Of a DNA stretch of 64,000 bases, positions 57,226 through 64,000 are shown in pieces (within the stretch, counting starts at the first letter, position 1; each line of letters opens with the position of its first letter). Where the stretch lies: assembly GCA_947044405.1 (NCBI GenBank), contig CAMRHE010000028.1:4819501-4883500 (forward strand), written 5' to 3'. The translations under genes and the position numbers were made by a program. The stretch is from Leptodactylus fallax (taxonomy: Eukaryota > Chordata > Amphibia > Anura > Leptodactylidae). The notes beneath the pieces are model-generated. The model saw only the letters and a program-made list of their open reading frames with translations. It was not told the DNA's origin and ran no database searches.

Positions 57226-58433
57226 CACATCTATTAACACTACCCGTAGTACGTATTATCTAACCAGCTTCAGGTTATCTAGCTGTAGCCTCCTCCATGT
57301 CCCCAATTTTTACAAAATATCCATTTTAGTCCTTTAGACCATAGTCAAGTCCATCTAAAAATATTCGCCAATCCTCTCTTCCTCTGATGTAAGGAATCCA
57401 ACATCTAGAACACATTGTTCCTCTTCTGTTCTGGCAGGTCCCGACCATAAGATCGCTACTTTAGCAAACATGTAATGACAGCGTAAGACCAGATAATATC
57501 TCTGCGTAACCACTTAGCAATTGTCTGCCTTAGATTTTATCACTTGCGTAAACTGAAGTTTTAGTCTGTGGTATCCCGTTCAGACTACTGGCATTCCTCT
57601 ACAGTAGAGAGTAGATTGCACAGAGTATCACACATCTTCGGATACTTTGTCCATATTTTTAGGTTCTACATTTCTCAATGTGCGGTCAATGTTTTCAGAA
57701 AGTATTTTTGCTCAGGGGCCACAGTTCATGAACAGGATAGAGAGGGCTTTCTGCTGAGCCAGCGTATGTGCTAGTTTAATCTTTCCCTGTTTTCTTTTTA
57801 CTCATATGTCGAGGATATCTGTTTTTCTTGTGGAGCAGAAGCCAAGGTAATCCAAATGCGTCTGCAAATTTAGCATTGAGAAGTTCAGATAAGAGAATGA
57901 AAACGGCTTTCGCTTACTATTATTTTTGTAGGATCCGATCAGTTGGTTCAGCAGCTGCGATCTAAATTTGGTGAACATTTAATATCCTACATAGCATAAA
58001 GACGCGGTCTGTTCTTTATTGGGAAGGTTTCCTACAGACGTAGACAATGAAACAATTTACTTGAGGCTTTTTGGAAATGTTTGGAAGAAATTATAAAATC
58101 CGGAAGGAAAACGTGTCCCGAAAATTTTTTTCTTTTTTATTCCAAAAAAGAAATCTATTTCTAACATGTTTGGAAAGGAATTTGTTGTTGTTCTCATTTA
58201 GGTTTTCTCTCTTGGTCATGCATGGCCTGAAGCACGTGGATGACCAAGAGAGAAGACTTTCCTAGTAGTAAAGTTTTACGACTTATTATCCTTATTTGTA
58301 TTGTTTGTTCTTCAATTTTTTGGAGTTTCCTTAAGTTGTCCATATACATTAGATAAATATTGGCCAAACTCACCAGGTACTATAGGTCCAAATACTACTG
58401 TCCACTTGAGGCACCAGGGACACACCACAGGTC
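57226..58433. other. Intron, low-repeat stretch
   Basis: Single-copy-looking with no repeat termini. A short inverted pair CTCTCTTGGTCATGC / GGATGACCAAGAGAG lies at 58207-58254. No domain-bearing frame. Confidence 0.4.
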
Positions 58434-58935
58434 TTAAAGGGAATGTATGATCAATTTTTTAATTCATTTATTAAAACCAGATGAAATCTATCACTTTTTT
58501 ATTTTTTTATTCTATTTTCTATACTTGATTAGGGGGGCAGCCATCTTGCCTGAGCTTCTCCTCTGCTCTGTTAACAGCATTTAGTGATCTGCTTTACAGC
58601 AGTCTCGTGGACATAGGCAGCAATAGTCTGGAGCCAACTCATTGAGGTCTATATAAGAGTTTTCTAGGCATGTCCCCTGAAGGGAAAGGGAGGAGATAAG
58701 CTGTGACATCATCTATTGTCAGTAGTGATGTTATGATGGGTCAGTGGCATTATAGATAGAGGTGTTATCTTCTATTGTAATCCTGTCTGTGATGTAAATG
58801 AGGTGACTGCTGCAATGAAAACCCCTACAAAAGAAGCAACTATAAGACTGCTATTATGTTTAGTGGTCAGAGTGAAAGTTGCAGGATATTGTACATTTAT
58901 TTTTTAAATATGAAAGATGTTTTATATTGCTGAGA
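58434..58935 (+). mobile_element. T2-type MITE, same family as 18436 and 60204
   Basis: TTAA at 58434-58437 then AGGGAATGTATGATC. The body has GGCAGCCATCTTGCCTGAGC, CAGCATTTAGTGATCTGC and the CATCATCTATTGTCAG block. The right end is decayed. Confidence 0.8.
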
Positions 58936-60203
58936 TAAAGTCATTTGAAGTGACCGTCTCCCGTCCTCATTTTCTCTTCACCTCACACAGCCTTTACACA
59001 GTACACAATGAGAAACAGGGACAGCTCTCAGTATAGAATTCATGCAAGCTCATCTGTGAACTTTGTATGGCAGAGTCAGGGGTTATTGAAGGTGTATGGG
59101 CAGCTTTGGTGATCGGAACGCAGGCTGATAGACCAATTTCCTAGGAAATTGGCGTTACCGTGAGCGTGATTGGGATAGGGAATAGCGATTGATTGTAATT
59201 TTTGCAATCAGCAATGCAGGAATTAAAAAAGTTTGCACTGTCCAAGGCACTTGTGAGACCTCACAGACCCTCTTCCATCCCAAGCAGATATTAGAGCACA
59301 TTAATGTACCGCCATCTATATTTGTGAATGTTGTTACTGCCCCCACACGCTATCACTTGTCCCATATAGAGATCCGGATCACAGCCAGATTCATATTAAG
59401 TTTTTGGATTTTTTCTTTTCCTGTTTTTGTTTTTTTCCTGTTTCCTATCACGCTCATAACAGTCCCTGCCGTCACGAGTTTAGTTGGACCGCTTTCCAGA
59501 TGCAATATGGTTTTCTTGCAAGAGAATAAGAGCTATTAATGTAGATATATATTACCATAACGCAGCGAAGGAAACGTTGAAGCTAATGCTTTGTGGGCTG
59601 AAGTGCCCCTCGTGAAAGCGGCTTCAGTTTACTTTGCTGATGACTGGTCTTCTGGAAGCCGGGTGGCTCTATAGAATAGTTCCTCTACATGAAATACTCC
59701 ATTGATGGCCGAGTGATTTGCAGCCATCTAAACAGTGGCTGTTTTATTTCTCTGCTGATGCGGCCTGGCACTTAGGTCAGATTGATCCATTTCCAAAAAC
59801 AGTCCCGGAGGTAAACTCTGGTGCTTAGCTCTCTCCAGTTCCAGCCGTGGTTATCAGGAGGTCAAATAGCCTTTTATACTAACATTATAGTTAACCTCTA
59901 AAATATATTAATAACACCTCTAAATGGTTAAACTTGTTTTTTAATCCATGACCCGGGCTATTTGGTGATTTGGGACGTGCACGGTGCATAGTCGCATCAT
60001 GGGAATACATTGAGTCACATTATGTGTGATTGTGACTACCACCGAGATTTTGAGTAATCACAACGTACATAAAGTACAACTAGTGCAACCCGGATCATCA
60101 AAAAGTCACATTCTTAGACTCGAATCATAAGGATGTTTACGAGTCACCAACTTTGGTACTTCCGTTTTTGGATAAAATACTCAATATACTGCCAGTTCTA
60201 GCT
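58936..60203. other. Intron, low-repeat stretch
   Basis: No repeat boundary. The 116-residue frame at 59189-59539 has no splice signals or domain that I can support. 59150-59560 is a candidate for conservation testing. Confidence 0.4.
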
Positions 60204-60894
60204 TTAAAGGGAATGTGTCACTAGAAAAGTACATATTTTTTAAACCAAGTTTTTATGTTTTAAAATTTCCATCTCCCTATCTCTCTCTCTCTATTTTAAG
60301 TAAAGGATTAATTTTCACTATGGCAACTAAGCCTAATAATAGACTGAGACTTGCAAATTCTGGAAGGGGTTTCTTTGCAATAGTCATCCTTTTTCCATCA
60401 AAGAAAGAATTACAATAGATGATAACGCCTGTATAAGTGTTACAATAGAAGATAACATGTTAAAACACTGACTAATACTTTCATATGGTTTTCATTGCAG
60501 CAGTCACCTCATTTACATCACAGACAGTATTACAATAGTAGATAACACCTCTATAGATAATACCACTGAGCCATGATTACATCACTACTGACAATAGATG
60601 ATGTCATGGCTTATCTACTCCCCTTCCCTGAACAGAGCATGTCTAGAAAACTCTCCCATAGACCTCAATGAGTCAGCCAGAGACTATTGCCACCTATGGC
60701 CATGACTATGCTGTAAAGCAGATCACTAAATGCTGTTAACAGAGCAGAGGAGAAGCTCAGGAAAGAGGGCCGCCCCCATAATCATGGACAGGAAATAGAA
60801 TAAAAAATCTACAATCAGAAAATAAAGACAGATTTGAAAAAAGTCATAAATTTCACTGTCTGGTTTTAAAAAATTGGTGACACATTCCTTTTAA
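60204..60894 (-). mobile_element. T2-type MITE, full-length family reference copy
   Basis: TTAA at 60204-60207 then AGGGAATGTGTCACTAG; right end TTGGTGACACATTCCTT then TTAA at 60891-60894 (691 bp). The body is the reverse complement of the 18436 and 58434 copies (GCTCAGGAAAGAGGGCCGCC; AAATGCTGTTAACAG). A TTACAATAGAAGATAAC motif recurs inside. A (CT)n run sits at about 60275-60290. Internal frames are not genes. Confidence 0.88.
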
Positions 60895-61540
60895 AGGGGT
60901 GGCTTACATTTAGAAAGGTTTAGGATGCTGCCCCACTTTAGTTTGCCTCTCAGGACATGGAGAGGCGTCTCAAGTGTTCTGCGTCCTTTCTACATTCACA
61001 TTTCTAACAAGCTCCTCAGCTAGTTAAATTCTGCTGAGGAAACTTACATTGAAGCCAATAGGAGGATATGTGATCTCAGTATAAAAGAGGTTACGAGGCT
61101 GTTCTCTCCCTGCCAAGTGTGTATGGTCGACGGTGCCAACAAGTCATCAGCATTTTTCCCTTCCAAATTGAAACCTTGAATCGAGGATTTTTTTTCTTTA
61201 ATGGACGTTGTCCAGGCTTGTTGATTTGCTTCTTATGCTTGGTGCTGGAGTATTGGCTGTGGAGATTCTGCAGAATTGGGAAGTTTTCGATAATGAATAT
61301 ATATTTGATTTATTCGGTATAATATAAAATTAAAATTGAAGTATATTTACAGAGATTAAAACAAAAATTATTATGGGGTGTGTGCAATAAGAAAAGATTA
61401 TATTCCTTTTACCCAGGATTAACCAAGGTATGTAAAGGGCCCGAAAGGGGCGGAGCATAAAACAACAATAAAAAAAAAAAAAAAAGACTAAATGGAATTG
61501 ATATATCATGGCCCGCCCCTGGAGATTTCCTGGAGTGTAC
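60895..61540. other. Intron leading into the 43-bp satellite
   Basis: AT-rich, with an A16-type run near 61470-61485. No feature recognised. Confidence 0.45.
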
Positions 61541-61544
61541 ATAG

Positions 61545-63664
61545 GGGGAGAGAAGATGAGCTCTGTGATATATAGGGTTATATGATAGAGGAGAGAAGCT
61601 GAGCTCTGTGATATATAGGGTTATATGATAGAGGAGAGAAGCTGAGCTCTGTGATATATAGGGTTATATGATAGAGGAGAGAAGCTGAGCTCTGTGATAT
61701 ATAGGGTTATATGATAGAGGAGAGAAGCTGAGCTCTGTGATATATAGGGTTATATGATAGAGGAGAGAAGCTGAGCTCTGTGATATATAGGTTATATGAT
61801 AGAGGAGAGAACCTGAGCTCTGTGATATATAGGATTATATGATAGAGGAGAGAAGCTGAGCTCTGTGATATATAGGTTATATGATAGAGGAGAGAAGCTG
61901 AGCTCTGTGATATATAGGGTTATATGATACAGGAGAGAAGCTGAGCTCTGTGATATATAGGGTTATATGATAGAGAGAGAAGCTGAGCTCTGTGATATAT
62001 AGGTTATATGATAGAGGAGAGAAGCTGAGCTCTGTGATATATAGGGTTATATGATAGAGAAGAGAAGCTGAGCTCTGTGATATATAGGGTTATATGATAG
62101 AGAAGAGAAGCTGAGCTCTGTGATATATAGGATTATATGATAGAGGAGAGAAGCTGAGCTCTGTGATATATAGGGTTATATGATAGAGGGAGAGAAGCTG
62201 AGCTCTGTGATATATAGGGTTATATGATAGAGGAGAGAAGCTGAGCTCTGTGATATATAGGGTTATATGATAGAGAAGCTGAGCTCTGATATATAGGGTT
62301 ATATGATAGAGGAGAGAAGCTGAGCTCTGTGATATATAGGGTTATATGATAGAGGAGAGAAGCTGAGCTCTGTGATATATAGGGTTATATGATAGAAGAG
62401 AGAAGCTGAGCTCTGTTATATATAGGGTTATATGATAGAGGAGAGAAGCTGAGCTCTGTGATATATAGGGTTATATGATAGAGGAGAGAAGCTGAGCTCT
62501 GTGATATATAGGGTTATATGATAGAGGAGAGAAGCTGAGCTGTGTGATATATAGGGTTATAAGATAGAGGAGAGAAGCTGAGCTCTGTGATATATAGGGG
62601 TATATGATAGAGGAGAGAAGCTGAGCTCTGTGATATATAGGTTATATGATAGAGGAGAGAAGCTGAGCTCTGGGATATATAGGGTTATATGATAGAGGAG
62701 AGAAGCTGAGCTCTGTGATATATAGGGTTATATGGTAGAGGAGAGAAGCTGAGCTGTGTGATATATAGGGTTATATGATAGAGGAGAGAAACTGAGCTCT
62801 GTGATATATAGGATTATATGATAGAAGAGAGAAGCTGAGTTCTGTGATATATAGGGTTATATGATAGAGGAGAGAAGCTGAGCTCTGTGATATATAGGGT
62901 TATATGATAGAGAAGCTGAGCTCTGATATATAGGGTTATATGATAGAGGAGAGAAGCTGAGCTCTGTGATATATAGGGTTATATGATAGAGGAGAGAAGC
63001 TGAGCTCTGTGATATATAGGGTTATATGATAGAAGAGAGAAGCTGAGCTCTGTTATATATAGGGTTATATGATAGAGGAGAGAAGCTGAGCTCTGTGATA
63101 TATAGGGTTATATGATAGAGGAGAGAAGCTGAGCTCTGTGATATATAGGGTTATATGATAGAGGAGAGAAGCTGAGCTGTGTGATATATAGGGTTATAAG
63201 ATAGAGGAGAGAAGCTGAGCTCTGTGATATATAGGGGTATATGATAGAGGAGAGAAGCTGAGCTCTGTGATATATAGGATTATATGATAGAGGAGAGAAG
63301 CTGAGCTCTGTGATATATAGGTTATATGATAGAGGAGAGAAGCTGAGCTCTGGGATATATAGGGTTATATGATAGAGGAGAGAAGCTGAGCTCTGTGATA
63401 TATAGGGTTATATGATAGAGGAGAGAAGCTGAGCTCTGTGATATATAGGGTTATATGATAGAGGAGAGAAGCTGAGCTCTGGGATATATAGGGTTATATG
63501 ATAGAGGAGAGGAGCTGAGCTCTGTGATATATAGGGTTATATGATAGAGGAGAGAAGCTGAGCTCTGTGATATATAGGATTATATGATAGAGGAGAGAAG
63601 CTGAGCTCTGTGATATATGGGGTTATGTGATAGAAAGTAGATGATGAGCTCTGTGATATATAGG
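61545..63664 (+). repeat. 43-bp satellite, about 49 units, with higher-order duplication
   Basis: The unit reads GAGCTCTGTGATATATAGGG then TTATATGATAGAGGAGAGAAGCT (43 bp). Diagnostic variant units (short GATAGAGAAGCTGAGC, CTCTGTTATAT, GAGCTGTGTG, TTATAAGAT, AGGGGTATAT) recur in the same order 637 bp apart: 62271/62908, 62411/63048, 62540/63177. No coding or promoter signature. The edges decay at both ends. Confidence 0.96.
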
Positions 63665-64000
63665 TATTTAGGATTTGGATCAGGATTTCTGGATAAAATT
63701 CAGAGTAAATCCTACCAGGACTCCTAGAAGACACAGTGAGAGTCCTGATTACTCCGCCCATACACTGGATGATTGACAGCATTCTCTCTATACTGATACA
63801 TAGAGTGCTGTCAATCACCCTGTGTGGGCGGGGTAATCAGGATCCTCACTCAGATATCACCTGACAGGGTCGCTTTAATCGTGCGGAGGAACAGACAGAG
63901 GTTTTACTAGTAAGAATGCCTTGTTGACAGATGAGAATCCTAAACCTTACATTGTGGGGCTGTCTCTGCGCTCCCAGGGGCCTCTGCCCTGAGATGGTTT
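63665..64000 (+). other. Intron after the satellite, with a short foldback
   Basis: GATTACTCCGCCCATACA and TGTGTGGGCGGGGTAATC are mirrored at about 63747-63838 around TTGACAGCATTCTCTCTATA-type text. CCTGACAGGGTCGCTTTAA at about 63860 is a T2-like right end. A minus-strand frame here is a palindrome translation. Confidence 0.55.

Larger units (their letters stand above)
34631..64000 (+). other. FMNL2: FMNL2 intron 1, 5' 29 kb
   Basis: From the exon 1 donor to the window end no frame resembles the next FMNL2 segment (family: NAMNLPPDKARLL). Long first introns are usual in formins. The intron carries the repeats listed separately. 34635-36085 has no clear repeat or gene signature. Confidence 0.85.

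Overview
This window looks like vertebrate nuclear DNA, most likely from a frog (anuran, probably neobatrachian). Two short coding exons fix the locus. A minus-strand exon at 1276-1315 encodes the N-terminus of STAM2 (ESCRT-0 adaptor). A plus-strand exon at 34514-34630 encodes the N-terminus of FMNL2 (formin-like 2). As I recall, STAM2 and FMNL2 are head-to-head neighbours in other vertebrates, so each call supports the other. The frog assignment rests on the repeats: many short foldback elements starting TTAAAGGRR at TTAA sites (the T2 MITE type described in Xenopus), many foldbacks starting GGxxTTCACA, Tc1 elements and an L2-like LINE.

Layout. 1-1275 is the beginning of STAM2 intron 1. 1316-1735 is the STAM2 5'UTR and a TATA-less, CpG-containing promoter with two perfect CRE palindromes, a CACGTG E-box and a GC box. 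1736 to about 33.9 kb is the shared intergenic region. It holds a dispersed ~28-30 bp minisatellite family, a 5'-truncated L2-like LINE, two dead Tc1 transposons (an internally deleted one and a near full-length frameshifted one), a solo LTR, a 35-unit 31-bp satellite, many MITEs, and a pair of oppositely oriented consensus CTCF motifs near 6.4 kb. An AT-rich higher-order tandem repeat lies just upstream of FMNL2. 34631-64000 is FMNL2 intron 1; no further exon was found. It holds a 49-bp minisatellite, a 16-bp minisatellite, well-delimited MITEs (several nested), and a 2.1-kb array of a 43-bp unit with an internal 637-bp segmental duplication.

Almost all other open reading frames are chance frames or lie inside repeats. 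I see no operon, CRISPR array, virus or new protein system. What deserves a second look is the architecture: the paired promoters, the candidate insulator motifs, the seeding and amplification of satellites from dispersed repeats, and the nested transposons whose target-site duplications can be read directly. No alignment or database search could be run. Family names for repeats come from visible termini and target-site duplications and should be read that way.
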